The notes under the pieces are model-generated. The model was not told where the DNA came from, did no database searches, and saw only the letters and a program-made list of their open reading frames with translations. A program made the translations under genes and the position numbers. 64,000 bases of DNA from Slackia sp. Its GTDB lineage: Bacteria; Actinomycetota; Coriobacteriia; Coriobacteriales; Eggerthellaceae. Location: NCBI GenBank assembly GCA_030527325.1, contig JAUNBA010000001.1, forward strand, positions 62,001-126,000, given 5' to 3'. Below, in pieces: positions 1 through 9,080 of this stretch (position 1 is its first letter; every line of letters starts with the position of its first letter).

Positions 1-26
1 GCACGCTGGAAGACGCGCTCGCCTAA
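1..26 (+). CDS. possible 3' end of a gene entering from the left
   Basis: The frame read from base 3 ends in a TAA at 24-26 and would give a C terminus of TLEDALA. A strong hairpin starts 12 bases later, as expected after a gene end. Only eight codons are visible, so neither product nor reality of the gene can be judged. Confidence 0.25.
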
Positions 27-37
27 CGCGGATCGAA

Positions 38-74
38 CGGCGCGAAGGCCTTGCGTCTTCAGGCCTTCGCGCCG
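38..74. terminator. bidirectional terminator hairpin
   Basis: A perfect 14-bp stem (38-51 pairing with 61-74) encloses a 9-base loop. It lies between a putative plus-strand gene end and the minus-strand exporter gene that stops at 82, so it could serve both. Confidence 0.7.
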
Positions 75-81
75 CGTTTCC

Positions 82-3000
82 TCAGCAGGACCGCGAAGAC
101 GCAAGGACGTAGGTTTCCGCGGCAAGCGCCGCCATCGCGGGCCTATGGCTGACGATCGCCATCGCACATCCTCTTCCATGGTCGCGCAAGGCGCGCAAAA
201 TGGCGGCCTCGTTCAGGCTGTCGAGATTGCTCGTCGGTTCATCAAGCAGCAAAAGCCCCGCATCGCGAAGGAACAAACGAGCAAGGCCGAGACGCTGCCG
301 CTCCCCTCCCGAAAGGCCCTCTCCGCACGCGCCGATAACGCCGTCGAGACCATGCGGCAAGCGTTCCACTCTCGCACGCAACGAGGCTTTTTCAAGTGCT
401 GCATACAATTCTTCGTCTCCCACGTCGGGAGACGCGATCAGCAAATTATCGCGCACGGTCCCTGGGAACAAATGGGTATGCTGCGTCATGAACCCTATTT
501 CCGCACGCAAGGATTCCGTATTCACGTTTCGCGCATCGACGCCCGAAATGCTCACCGTGCCCGAATCGGGATCCCAAAAGCGCATGATCATCTTGAGCAG
601 CGTCGACTTGCCCGCTCCGCTTTTGCCGACGATGCACACCGCGCTTCCAGGGGCGATGGTCATATCGACGTTTTCGAGAACACGATGCGAACCGTACGAA
701 AACGTAACGCCGTCGAATCGCACGCCGGAAAAGCCCTCCACGACAACGCCGTTTTCGACCTCTTCGGTCTGCGGGCTTTCGTCGAGCAATTCGAGAACGC
801 GCGACCCCGAAGCAAGCGTCCCTTGCAGCGTGCTGCCGAGATTCGCCAAGGCGATAACAGGTCCGAACGACGAGAAAAGCGCAACGCACGCCAGCAGAGC
901 CTGATCGGGGGATACGACGTGCGCATGCGCCAACGCGGCGCTTGCAGCCATCATCGCCGCATCGCAGGCCAGCACGCATGCCCCCGCTGCGGCGAACGCC
1001 GTCGCAGCGCGGCGCTTCAACACCATATCGGCTTGCGCCGTCGCGCGCATACGGCGCTTCAGCTCCGCCGCCCGGGCGCGTTGCCCGCCGAATTGCAGCG
1101 TTTCTCGCAGGCCGTTCAAGCTATCGAGCACGAACGCGTTCAGCGCCCCTATGCCGTCGCGGACGTCGCGCGCGCCATCGCCGCCCGCGCGCGACGCGCA
1201 CAGCGGCATGATCGCCCCTACCGCGATATAGGAAAGCAGGGCGATGGCTCCGAGCATGGGGTTTTGGGCGGCGATAAATACCGTCATGCCGATCGAGACG
1301 ATGCAGGCGATGGCGACGGGGGAAATCGTGTGGGCGAAAAAAACCTCGAGCAATTCCACGTCCGCCGTGACAAGCGACACCAGGTCGCCTTGGTCCCGAC
1401 GATCGAGCTTTGCGGGCGCAAGACGTCTTAGCTGGGCGAACACCTTATCACGAACGAGGGCCAACACCTTGAATGCGACGTAATGATTGCAAAGCTGCTC
1501 GCCGTAACGCAGCGGACCGCGCACAAGCGCGCACGCGACAAGAAGACCGACCCACGCAGATGCGGCAACTCCGGTTTCGAATCCCGCCAGCTCGAGCAAT
1601 GCGAACGCCGCCCCCACGCTGACGAATATCGCCGCAGCAAAACCCGCCACGCCGAGAAATACAGCCAGCGTCATGACGAAAGCGAGCGGAGATGCAAGAG
1701 CGAGCAGGCGCGCCATGACGACGCCTTTGCCGACGCGCGCCGTCGCGCCCTCGTCTTTCGAAGGAACGTAATCATGCGCCTCCCCTTCTTCGCCCGCAGG
1801 CTCATCGCATGCGGCGCACGGCGTGCTAGCGCCCGCACAGGCGATGCGCTCGAGTTCTTTTTGCGTATTCCACAGTCGTGCGAACACGCCGCCATCGCAG
1901 GCGGCAAGCTCGTCGAAGCATCCTCGTTCGACCACCCTGCCGTCCTGCATCGCGTAAATGCACGATGCGCCGCGCAAAAGCGCAAGGCGGTGAGAAACCG
2001 CGATCACGGTTTTGCCTTCATCCGTCAGCGCATGCATGACCGATGCGATGGCCGCCTCGCTTTCGGCATCGATGTTCGACGTGGCTTCGTCGAACACGTA
2101 CACCGATGCATCGCGCAGCAATGCGCGCGCCAAGGCGATGCGCTGGCGTTGGCCGCCCGAAAGATCGCCGCCGCCCGCATCGATGCATGATTCGAGGCCT
2201 CCCCGGGCACGCACGAAATCGGCAACGCGGCATCGTTCGAGCGCATTCCAGATCTCCTCGACGGAAGCATGCGGCGAAGCGAGGCGCATATTCTCGGCTA
2301 TCGTGCCCTTGAACAGGTAGTTCGAATACGACACGAGGCATACCGATTCGCTCCACGACGAACGCGCGAGGTCATGCGCGTCGATGCCTCCGATAGAAAG
2401 CGCGCCCGAGAACCCGGCATGCGTGCCCGCGATGACGCCGGCAAGGGTCGATTTGCCGGAGCCGCTTTCGCCCGCGATGCCGACGAACGACCCGACCGGC
2501 GCCTCGAAATCGACCGACGCCAAGGCGGGATGATCGGAGTCTTCATAGACGTATCCCAAAGAAGCGCATCGCACGCCGACGCCGGCAGCGCGCTCGATGC
2601 GGCGCGAACCCTCGGCCGGGTCAGGCGTATCGAGGATCTCGTACATAGCATCGGCCGCAGCCATGCCGTTCATGGCCGTGTGGAAAAACGAACCGAGCGT
2701 GCGCAACGGCAAGAAGAACTCCGCCGAAAGAAGCACGATAACGCACGCAGGGCCGAGGCCGATCGCGCCGTCGGCATACTGCCCGATAGCGGCCACGATA
2801 CCGACGGCCGCTCCGCCGAAAGCGAACAGGTCCATGACCGTAATGGAATTGAGCTGCATGCGAAGTAGACGCATAGTGGATCGCCTGAAGCTTTCGGCCT
2901 GGTCGTTCATTCGATCATGGGCGCGTCCATCGGCAGAAAACACCTTCAGCGTGGCGAGGCCTCGGATGTTTTCCAGAAACGTCTCGCCGAGATCGACATA

Positions 3001-3570
3001 CGACCCCCAATACCCTCGCATGATTCGCTTCGCGATCCGCTGGATGGCGACGATGGACAGCGGAATAAGCGGAACGCATGCCACAAGCGCTACGGCAGCG
3101 GGCAGCGAAAAGGGAGCGAGGCAGCAAAAAAGCGTCACAGGGGCCAGCACGGCATAGAACAGCTGCGGCACGTACGAACCGAAATAGCTTTCGAGCTGCT
3201 CGCTGCCCTCGACGCATACATGCAACGCGCGCGCCGTCGCGGTACGGTCCGCATATCCCGGCCCCAAACTCACGAGTTTATCGTACACACGCTGCCTAAT
3301 CGTGCATTTCGCTGCGGATGCGGCGCGCGCACCGTATTCAGCGGCCTTTTTCTGGCATATGAAGCGCACGGCGATCGCGCAGAGAGCGGCCCCCGCCAAC
3401 GCAAGCGAAAACGACGATTCGAGCGTCCCTTCTACCAAAGCCCCGAAAAACAGCCCGATCGCCGCGAACAGCGCCGTGTTGGCGAGCAACGCCGCCCATT
3501 GAAGCGCCACATCGGCAGCGATCAGGCGCCGCGCTTCGGGAACCATCCTCATCAAACGCGCATCGAACAT
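82..3570 (-). CDS. cydDC: fused CydDC-like ABC exporter
   Basis: This 1162-residue protein contains two complete ABC exporter halves in one chain, each with a six-helix membrane domain followed by an ATPase. The first half has Walker A GESGSGKST (about 367), signature LSGGQ (about 475) and Walker B VYVFDEA. The second has GKSGAGKST (about 982), LSGGE (about 1086) and LLLLDEP. The order resembles CydD followed by CydC, the cysteine/glutathione exporter needed for cytochrome bd assembly, which is normally two proteins. No cydAB genes are visible nearby, so the substrate is inferred from family resemblance only; another heterodimeric-type exporter is possible. It is divergent from the SNF2 gene and convergent with the gene at the left edge. 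Confidence 0.8.
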   Translation of the reverse strand: MFDARLMRMVPEARRLIAADVALQWAALLANTALFAAIGLFFGALVEGTLESSFSLALAGAALCAIAVRFICQKKAAEYGARAASAAKCTIRQRVYDKLVSLGPGYADRTATARALHVCVEGSEQLESYFGSYVPQLFYAVLAPVTLFCCLAPFSLPAAVALVACVPLIPLSIVAIQRIAKRIMRGYWGSYVDLGETFLENIRGLATLKVFSADGRAHDRMNDQAESFRRSTMRLLRMQLNSITVMDLFAFGGAAVGIVAAIGQYADGAIGLGPACVIVLLSAEFFLPLRTLGSFFHTAMNGMAAADAMYEILDTPDPAEGSRRIERAAGVGVRCASLGYVYEDSDHPALASVDFEAPVGSFVGIAGESGSGKSTLAGVIAGTHAGFSGALSIGGIDAHDLARSSWSESVCLVSYSNYLFKGTIAENMRLASPHASVEEIWNALERCRVADFVRARGGLESCIDAGGGDLSGGQRQRIALARALLRDASVYVFDEATSNIDAESEAAIASVMHALTDEGKTVIAVSHRLALLRGASCIYAMQDGRVVERGCFDELAACDGGVFARLWNTQKELERIACAGASTPCAACDEPAGEEGEAHDYVPSKDEGATARVGKGVVMARLLALASPLAFVMTLAVFLGVAGFAAAIFVSVGAAFALLELAGFETGVAASAWVGLLVACALVRGPLRYGEQLCNHYVAFKVLALVRDKVFAQLRRLAPAKLDRRDQGDLVSLVTADVELLEVFFAHTISPVAIACIVSIGMTVFIAAQNPMLGAIALLSYIAVGAIMPLCASRAGGDGARDVRDGIGALNAFVLDSLNGLRETLQFGGQRARAAELKRRMRATAQADMVLKRRAATAFAAAGACVLACDAAMMAASAALAHAHVVSPDQALLACVALFSSFGPVIALANLGSTLQGTLASGSRVLELLDESPQTEEVENGVVVEGFSGVRFDGVTFSYGSHRVLENVDMTIAPGSAVCIVGKSGAGKSTLLKMIMRFWDPDSGTVSISGVDARNVNTESLRAEIGFMTQHTHLFPGTVRDNLLIASPDVGDEELYAALEKASLRARVERLPHGLDGVIGACGEGLSGGERQRLGLARLFLRDAGLLLLDEPTSNLDSLNEAAILRALRDHGRGCAMAIVSHRPAMAALAAETYVLASSRSC

Positions 3571-3751
3571 ACCGGCTCCTTCTGTGCTCTCGGTGTCATG
3601 CGGCTATTGTTAGCCAAAGCAAACAACAATCATAGCAGAGCGGACACAAAAGTGAACCAATGGTTACTTCGAAGCTGAACGACTTTCACGCATCATTGTG
3701 CGTACCCGCGGGATTTCAGTATCATGAAGATTCGTCGAAAGGACCGGGAGT
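3571..3751. promoter_or_regulatory. divergent promoter region, exporter / SNF2 helicase
   Basis: This 181-base gap separates two divergent genes and must hold both promoters. An ATTGTT/AACAAT inverted repeat lies near 3605-3630 and a short dyad AACCA-A-TGGTT near 3655-3667. No convincing -35/-10 pair was assigned. Confidence 0.4.
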
Positions 3752-6700
3752 ATGATTTCAGACTACGCGCTCGCCCGCGCTTGCCCGCCTAAAACGCTGC
3801 ATCGCGGCAAACAGATCGCCTCGTCGAGCGATAACTTCCTCATGAAGCAATGCCGATTCGACCATCACAGCACGCATATAAGCGCGCTGGTAGCATCGAG
3901 CCATGGCTGGGACGACCGCTATCGCACTGCTGTATCGCTCGACGAGGAAGCCGACCGCATTCTCGATTACTCCTGCACATGCCCCGCCTACATCCGATAC
4001 GACGGCCCCTGCAAGCATTGCGTGGCCGCGATATGCCTGTACAACGAACATCCCGAACAATTCTCCGGCTACCGCGCAGCGCGCGACCCGGAAACATCGC
4101 CGAGCTTGGCGGCACTGATGAAGCATGCCGATGCACGCCGGTCGGCAGCAACGTGCGGCGAGCGCGTCGACGTGGAGCCGACCTTGCACTACGCGTACGG
4201 AACATGGTCGGTGCGATTCAGGCTCATCGGGCAGCATGGCGCCTACATCATGAAAGACATCGCCTCCTTCGTCGATGATTGCCGTAGCTGCGCGTACCGC
4301 AGCTACGGCAAAAAGCTCGCATTCGCCCATGCGCCCGAGGCATTCACCCCGCGCGGACGGGCGCTGGCTGCGTTTCTCGACCGAACCTTAGCGGCCCGCG
4401 AGGGTCTGCGCGCGGGGACTTGGGCGTTTCCCGCGCGACGAGAAGCGCATCGGGAGCTCGAACTCGATCTCCGCGAACTGGTAGACCTGCTCGACGCCGC
4501 CGGAGACGCGCCGTTCGCGATAGAAGGCCACGATGCAAGCGTTCCCGCGAAAACCATCGTGCATATCGAAAAAAGCGATCCCCGCATCGCCGTGGACATC
4601 GATTTCGACCCGCGAGGGGGATGCCTTCTTCGCTGCCGCAAGCGAGCGGTCGTCGTCTCCCATGCCGACAGGATGTATCTCTGGCAAGGCGAAACGCTCC
4701 ATCGATGCTCGCCCGACCTGGCCGTATGCGGACCGTTTCTGTCAGCGCTGTTCGACGCGTACGACACGCGCCTTTTCGTCAGCGAAAATGACCTCGCGTT
4801 ATTTTGCGCGACCGTTCTCGTCGATGCGGAACGACACCTCGAGGTGTCGGCTCCCGAAAAGCTCGACGAATGGCGCCCCGTTCCCGTCGAGATCGCATTC
4901 TATTTCGACAGAATCCGCTCCTTCATCGTATGCGAAGCGGTCGCGCGCTATGGCGCAGCGCAACGCATCCTTACGCCGTCGGGCGCCATCTGGCGCGACG
5001 AAAAAACCCCGCGGCCATTCGTCGAAAAACAGCGCGAGCAGGAGGCGCTCGCCTTGCTCGCATCGTTTTTCGACGACGGCGCACGCGCCGAAATCGCGCA
5101 AGAACCAGAACGGCACGTCCTTTCGCTCAAGGACGATACCCGCTGCGCCGAATTGCTCTTCGGAGGGCTGGCGCGCTTCGCCGAGCAGGGCGCCGTATTC
5201 ACCACCGACGCTTTCGACAGACTCGTATCCGACAGAAAGCCGCGCATCGCTTTAGGCGTATCCTTGCAAGGCGGCCTGATCGAGCTCGATGTGGACGCGG
5301 ACGACCTCGGACGCGACGAACTTTCCGCCCTACTGGCGAGCTACCGCTGCCGCAAACGATACCACCGCCTGAAAAACGGAAGCTTTCTCGATATAGCGGA
5401 GCTCGACCTAGCACAACTCGATCGTATCGCATCCGACCTCGACATAGCGCCGAGGCGATTCGATGAAGGCATCGTCAAGCTGCCCGCCTATCGAGCATGC
5501 TACGTGGACGAAGTCCTGGATGGGGCGCGCAAAGACGACGCCTTCGTCTCCTATGCGCAGCGCCTGCGCACCCGGCGAAGCGACCGTATAGATGTCCCCG
5601 CAACGCTTCGAACGACGCTGCGCCCTTATCAAGAAGAAGGCTTTCGCTGGATGAACGCCCTTGCGGATATGCGCCTGGGCGGAATTCTTGCAGATGAGAT
5701 GGGCTTGGGAAAGTCGGTGCAGCTCATCGCGTTCCTTCTCGCCCATCTCGACGAAACGCGCGCGGGCGGCCGTGCGAGCATCATCGTATGCCCCGCCTCT
5801 TTGGTATACAACTGGCATGCGGAAATCACCCGATTCGCCCCCGGCCTGCACGTGCGCGTCGTTGCGGGAACCGCCCGAGAACGGCGCGCCGCACGAGCGG
5901 ATTCGACCGCCGACATCATCGTGACATCGTACGATCTGGCCCGCATCGATATGGACGATTACGCGAAGCGTTCGTTTTTCTGCTGCGCGCTCGACGAGGC
6001 GCACTATATCAAGAACCAGGAAACGCTGACCGCACGTGCGATGAAGCGCATCGATGCCGATGTGCGATTCGCTTTGACCGGCACACCCATAGAAAACAAG
6101 CTGAGCGAAATGTGGAGCATCTTCGACTTTCTCATGCCCGGCTTTCTCGGATCGTATATGCGTTTTCGCGAGCGCTTCGAATCCGACATCGTCGGCGGAA
6201 ACGAAGAGGCGGCAACGCGCCTGCGCGCCTTGATCGGACCGTTCATGATGCGTCGCCTGAAAAGCGACGTGCTCGACGACCTGCCGGAAAAAACAGAATC
6301 GACGATCTACGTGCGCATGCCCCTCGAGCAACGGCGTATATACAAGGCTTACGAGCAAAACCTGCGAGAAACCCTGCTCGAGCAGAAACGGCGCGGCAAA
6401 GACGAACGGGGCTCCCGATCGAATATCGAAGTCCTCGCCGAAATCACCCGCCTACGGCGGCTCTGCTGCGACCCGCGACTTGTGCTCGAGGATTATCCCG
6501 AGCACGGACCCAAAGCGCGCGCCATAGCCGACCTCGTGGCCCAAGCGCATGCCAATTCGCGGAAAACCCTCGTATTTTCCCAGTTCACAAGCTTCTTGGA
6601 TCTTATAGCGGACGAACTTGACGCATGCGGCATCGCCCACTACGCCATTACGGGGTCAACGCCTAAGCGCCACCGGACGGCTTTGGCCGCATCGTTCAAC

Positions 6701-7018
6701 GACGATGACACGCCGGCATTCCTCATTTCTCTGAAAGCCGGAGGAACGGGCCTCAATCTGACAGGCGCCTCGGTAGTCATCCATGCCGATCCGTGGTGGA
6801 ACTGCGCGGCGATGGACCAGGCATCAGGACGAGCGCATCGAATCGGCCAACGCCGCACGGTGAACGTGTATCGCATCATCCTCGAAGACACCGTCGAAGA
6901 GCGCATCCTCTCGCTGCAGGAAGCCAAAAGCGCCCTTTCCGACAAGATCATCGAAAACGTATCCGCGCCTTTTCCTCGGTTGACCGGCGACGAATTGCTC
7001 GCCTTGCTCGAAGTGTAA
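3752..7018 (+). CDS. SWIM zinc-finger SNF2/Swi2 family helicase
   Basis: The 1088-residue protein begins with a SWIM zinc finger (C75, C77, C87, H89; CxC-x9-CxH). It ends with a full SNF2 ATPase module: motif I LADEMGLGKS (about 646), DEAH box (about 747) and motif VI QASGRAHRIGQ (about 1023). SNF2 proteins are ATP-driven double-stranded DNA translocases; bacterial members of this layout (RapA/HepA relatives) are linked to transcription recycling or DNA repair, but the specific role is not established. A GGGAG ribosome binding site precedes the ATG. The gene stands alone, with a hairpin after the stop shared with the convergent tetR gene. Confidence 0.9.
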   Translation: MISDYALARACPPKTLHRGKQIASSSDNFLMKQCRFDHHSTHISALVASSHGWDDRYRTAVSLDEEADRILDYSCTCPAYIRYDGPCKHCVAAICLYNEHPEQFSGYRAARDPETSPSLAALMKHADARRSAATCGERVDVEPTLHYAYGTWSVRFRLIGQHGAYIMKDIASFVDDCRSCAYRSYGKKLAFAHAPEAFTPRGRALAAFLDRTLAAREGLRAGTWAFPARREAHRELELDLRELVDLLDAAGDAPFAIEGHDASVPAKTIVHIEKSDPRIAVDIDFDPRGGCLLRCRKRAVVVSHADRMYLWQGETLHRCSPDLAVCGPFLSALFDAYDTRLFVSENDLALFCATVLVDAERHLEVSAPEKLDEWRPVPVEIAFYFDRIRSFIVCEAVARYGAAQRILTPSGAIWRDEKTPRPFVEKQREQEALALLASFFDDGARAEIAQEPERHVLSLKDDTRCAELLFGGLARFAEQGAVFTTDAFDRLVSDRKPRIALGVSLQGGLIELDVDADDLGRDELSALLASYRCRKRYHRLKNGSFLDIAELDLAQLDRIASDLDIAPRRFDEGIVKLPAYRACYVDEVLDGARKDDAFVSYAQRLRTRRSDRIDVPATLRTTLRPYQEEGFRWMNALADMRLGGILADEMGLGKSVQLIAFLLAHLDETRAGGRASIIVCPASLVYNWHAEITRFAPGLHVRVVAGTARERRAARADSTADIIVTSYDLARIDMDDYAKRSFFCCALDEAHYIKNQETLTARAMKRIDADVRFALTGTPIENKLSEMWSIFDFLMPGFLGSYMRFRERFESDIVGGNEEAATRLRALIGPFMMRRLKSDVLDDLPEKTESTIYVRMPLEQRRIYKAYEQNLRETLLEQKRRGKDERGSRSNIEVLAEITRLRRLCCDPRLVLEDYPEHGPKARAIADLVAQAHANSRKTLVFSQFTSFLDLIADELDACGIAHYAITGSTPKRHRTALAASFNDDDTPAFLISLKAGGTGLNLTGASVVIHADPWWNCAAMDQASGRAHRIGQRRTVNVYRIILEDTVEERILSLQEAKSALSDKIIENVSAPFPRLTGDELLALLEV

Positions 7019-7028
7019 CGCGGTATGA

Positions 7029-7068
7029 CGCGGCGGCCCTTGCAGGCGATCGCACAAAAGCCGCCGCG
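7029..7068. terminator. hairpin between convergent genes
   Basis: A 9-bp G+C-only stem (7029-7037 with 7060-7068) and a 22-base loop lie in the 60-base gap between the SNF2 stop and the tetR stop. It has no clear T tract. Confidence 0.4.
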
Positions 7069-7078
7069 CACGACGCCC

Positions 7079-7720
7079 CTACGGGCGCGCGGGGATGCTC
7101 GCTATTTCTCGCAGGCACGCGCCGACGATGCGGCTGGCCGCGTCGGAGACCTCCTCGACCGACTGGGCCATGCCTCCTTTCATCCACGAGGCGTATACGC
7201 CGATCATCGCGCCGACGATCGACGATGCGTACAAATCGCGCACCTCGAGAGGCACGTCGAACGTCAGAAGGCGTCGACGATGCACCTCGCTTGCCAACGG
7301 CTTGACCACGCGCTCGGCGAGCATGCCGGCAGGCATGGCGCCGAACGTGTGGGCTTGACGCGGAAAGGCCTCTTTCACCGCACGGCTCACGCCCAAGAAG
7401 AACACGCGCAATCCGGGAATCGCATCGCCGTCGTCCTGCGCGCCTTCTTGCGCACGAGCGCGCATATCGGCTTCGACGTCATCGAGGATAGCCGCCACGA
7501 TCGCGTTCATCTTGTCGTCGACCATTTCGTCTATCGACGAATAGTGCAGATAAAACGTCTTGCGATCGATATCGGCCTCTCGTGCGAGTTCCGATATGGT
7601 GATCCGATCGTAATCCTTGTTGACGACCAGCCGGTCGAACGCCTCGAACAGCGCCTTCTTCGTTTTGAGGATGCGGCGGTCGATTTTCTTCTTAGGCTTT
7701 TCTTCGAACATCCTATCCAT
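7079..7720 (-). CDS. TetR/AcrR family regulator
   Basis: The 213-residue protein has a TetR-type N-terminal helix-turn-helix (about 25-65: ITISELAREADIDRKTFYLH) behind a basic start, followed by a helical ligand-binding domain with no recognisable specificity. TetR proteins usually repress themselves and a neighbour. The adjacent genes here are a convergent SNF2 helicase and a glycosyltransferase upstream on the same strand. The upstream gap carries a TATTAT -10-like box on the minus strand near 7797-7802, plus a TTTTGCAAAA palindrome that could be an operator. The target is unknown. Confidence 0.85.
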   Translation of the reverse strand: MDRMFEEKPKKKIDRRILKTKKALFEAFDRLVVNKDYDRITISELAREADIDRKTFYLHYSSIDEMVDDKMNAIVAAILDDVEADMRARAQEGAQDDGDAIPGLRVFFLGVSRAVKEAFPRQAHTFGAMPAGMLAERVVKPLASEVHRRRLLTFDVPLEVRDLYASSIVGAMIGVYASWMKGGMAQSVEEVSDAASRIVGACLREIASIPARP

Positions 7721-7902
7721 GGTAAGACCCCCCTATTCCGACACGGGCCATGCGCGCGGATGCGCGGCACGGATGATACACTCCCCCGAAGAAATATAAT
7801 ACCCACTCGTAGAGAAAACGACATTTTTGCAAAAAAAGCGGGAATATCCAGGCGCTACATCAAAACGAACGCGCGCACGCGTGCAGCAATGCCTTCTCGG
7901 CC

Positions 7903-8964
7903 CTAGCGATGCGCCTTGAGATACGCGAACACGCCCACGAAGTTGCGCTTGACCCATGAAATGAACCGGCTTTCGGCCATCATAAGACCGGGCTTGCGCC
8001 AACGCATGGGGGCCATCACGGCCCGCATCATCAACGAACCGGGACGGGCCTGCGACACGGCGCTTTGCACCGAGGGCGCCGACACCATGCGGGCGACCTC
8101 CCGTTTTTTCTCCTCGCCGGAAAGCGGACAGTCTTTGCATGTGAGCATTTCTATGCATCCGATCACGCGCTCGGCGTGGCGACGCGCCAAAAACTCGCGC
8201 GACTGCGGCGTGTCGACCCCCCAATAGGCGTACAACGCGCGCATCCAACCGTCTTCCTCTTCCCTTTTTTCGAAGGTGCCGCCGCGATATTTGGTGTTCT
8301 CGCTTTCCGAGCGGGCGCGCAAAAAATGATAGAAGGGACGGTCCATGAGCGCGACGCGTTCGATGTCGGCCAGCACCGCCAAGTTGAACGGCAGGTCGTC
8401 CCACCACACATCGGGGAATCGAATGTCACGCTCACGCAGATACGAAGCGCGGAACAGCTTATTCCAGGGGGTATACAGCAGATTCCTGTCGAAAAGCCGG
8501 TGCGCGTCTTCGCGGAATTCCTGCGCGCTGCGGTATACGCGGGACGGAAGGCTTTTCACCTCCCTGAAGAATTTATCCTCGGTACGATACGTGTCGATGT
8601 AAAAGCCCGTCACCACCAAATCGAACGGACCCGATTCCGCGCAATCGTACAGGCTTTGAAGCATATCGGGCTCGCACCAGTCGTCGGCATCCATGAAAAA
8701 CAGATACGTGCCCCGCGCGACGTCGATCGCGGCGTTGCGCGCGCTTGCAGCACCGCCGTTCTCCTTGTGAATGACCGAAATCCGCTCATCGCACGCCGCA
8801 TAATCGTCGCAAATAGCACCCGATCCATCAGGGCTTCCGTCATCGACCAGCAAAAGCTCGAAGTTATCGAGGGTCTGGGCGCGTAAGGAGTCGATGGCGC
8901 GCGCCACCCACCGCTCGACGTTGTAGACGGGAACGATGACACTTATATACGGTGTGATTGCCAC
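7903..8964 (-). CDS. family 2 glycosyltransferase
   Basis: The 353-residue protein has a classical GT2 (GT-A fold) domain: ISVIVPVYNVE at 7-17, LLVDDGSPDGS at 38-48 and the metal/nucleotide-binding DxD in FFMDADDW (D92, D94). Such enzymes transfer a sugar from a nucleotide donor onto a growing surface glycan on the cytoplasmic face. The GTG start is supported by an AGGAG box 8 bases upstream. The gene opens the surface-polymer region and is divergent from the tagO-like gene. Sugar specificity cannot be read. Confidence 0.87.
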   Translation of the reverse strand: MAITPYISVIVPVYNVERWVARAIDSLRAQTLDNFELLLVDDGSPDGSGAICDDYAACDERISVIHKENGGAASARNAAIDVARGTYLFFMDADDWCEPDMLQSLYDCAESGPFDLVVTGFYIDTYRTEDKFFREVKSLPSRVYRSAQEFREDAHRLFDRNLLYTPWNKLFRASYLRERDIRFPDVWWDDLPFNLAVLADIERVALMDRPFYHFLRARSESENTKYRGGTFEKREEEDGWMRALYAYWGVDTPQSREFLARRHAERVIGCIEMLTCKDCPLSGEEKKREVARMVSAPSVQSAVSQARPGSLMMRAVMAPMRWRKPGLMMAESRFISWVKRNFVGVFAYLKAHR

Positions 8965-9080
8965 GAAAGACTCCTATAAAAATCGGTCGTTTTAAGAAAT
9001 TCTATTATAAAATAAACGTTTGGTATGCGTCAGCACCACAACGCAGACCGCCGATTTCCTGCATTGTCGAACGGAGACGT
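8965..9080. promoter_or_regulatory. divergent promoter region of the glycan cluster
   Basis: The gap between the glycosyltransferase and the tagO-like gene is markedly A+T-rich near 8985-9020 (TATTATAAAATAAA), unlike its surroundings. It is the likely site of two divergent promoters. Confidence 0.4.

Noticed and set aside
8958..9080. Longer N terminus for the TagO-like enzyme
   Set aside because: The extra 41 residues are basic and unlike the family start, and GGAG supports the ATG at 9081.
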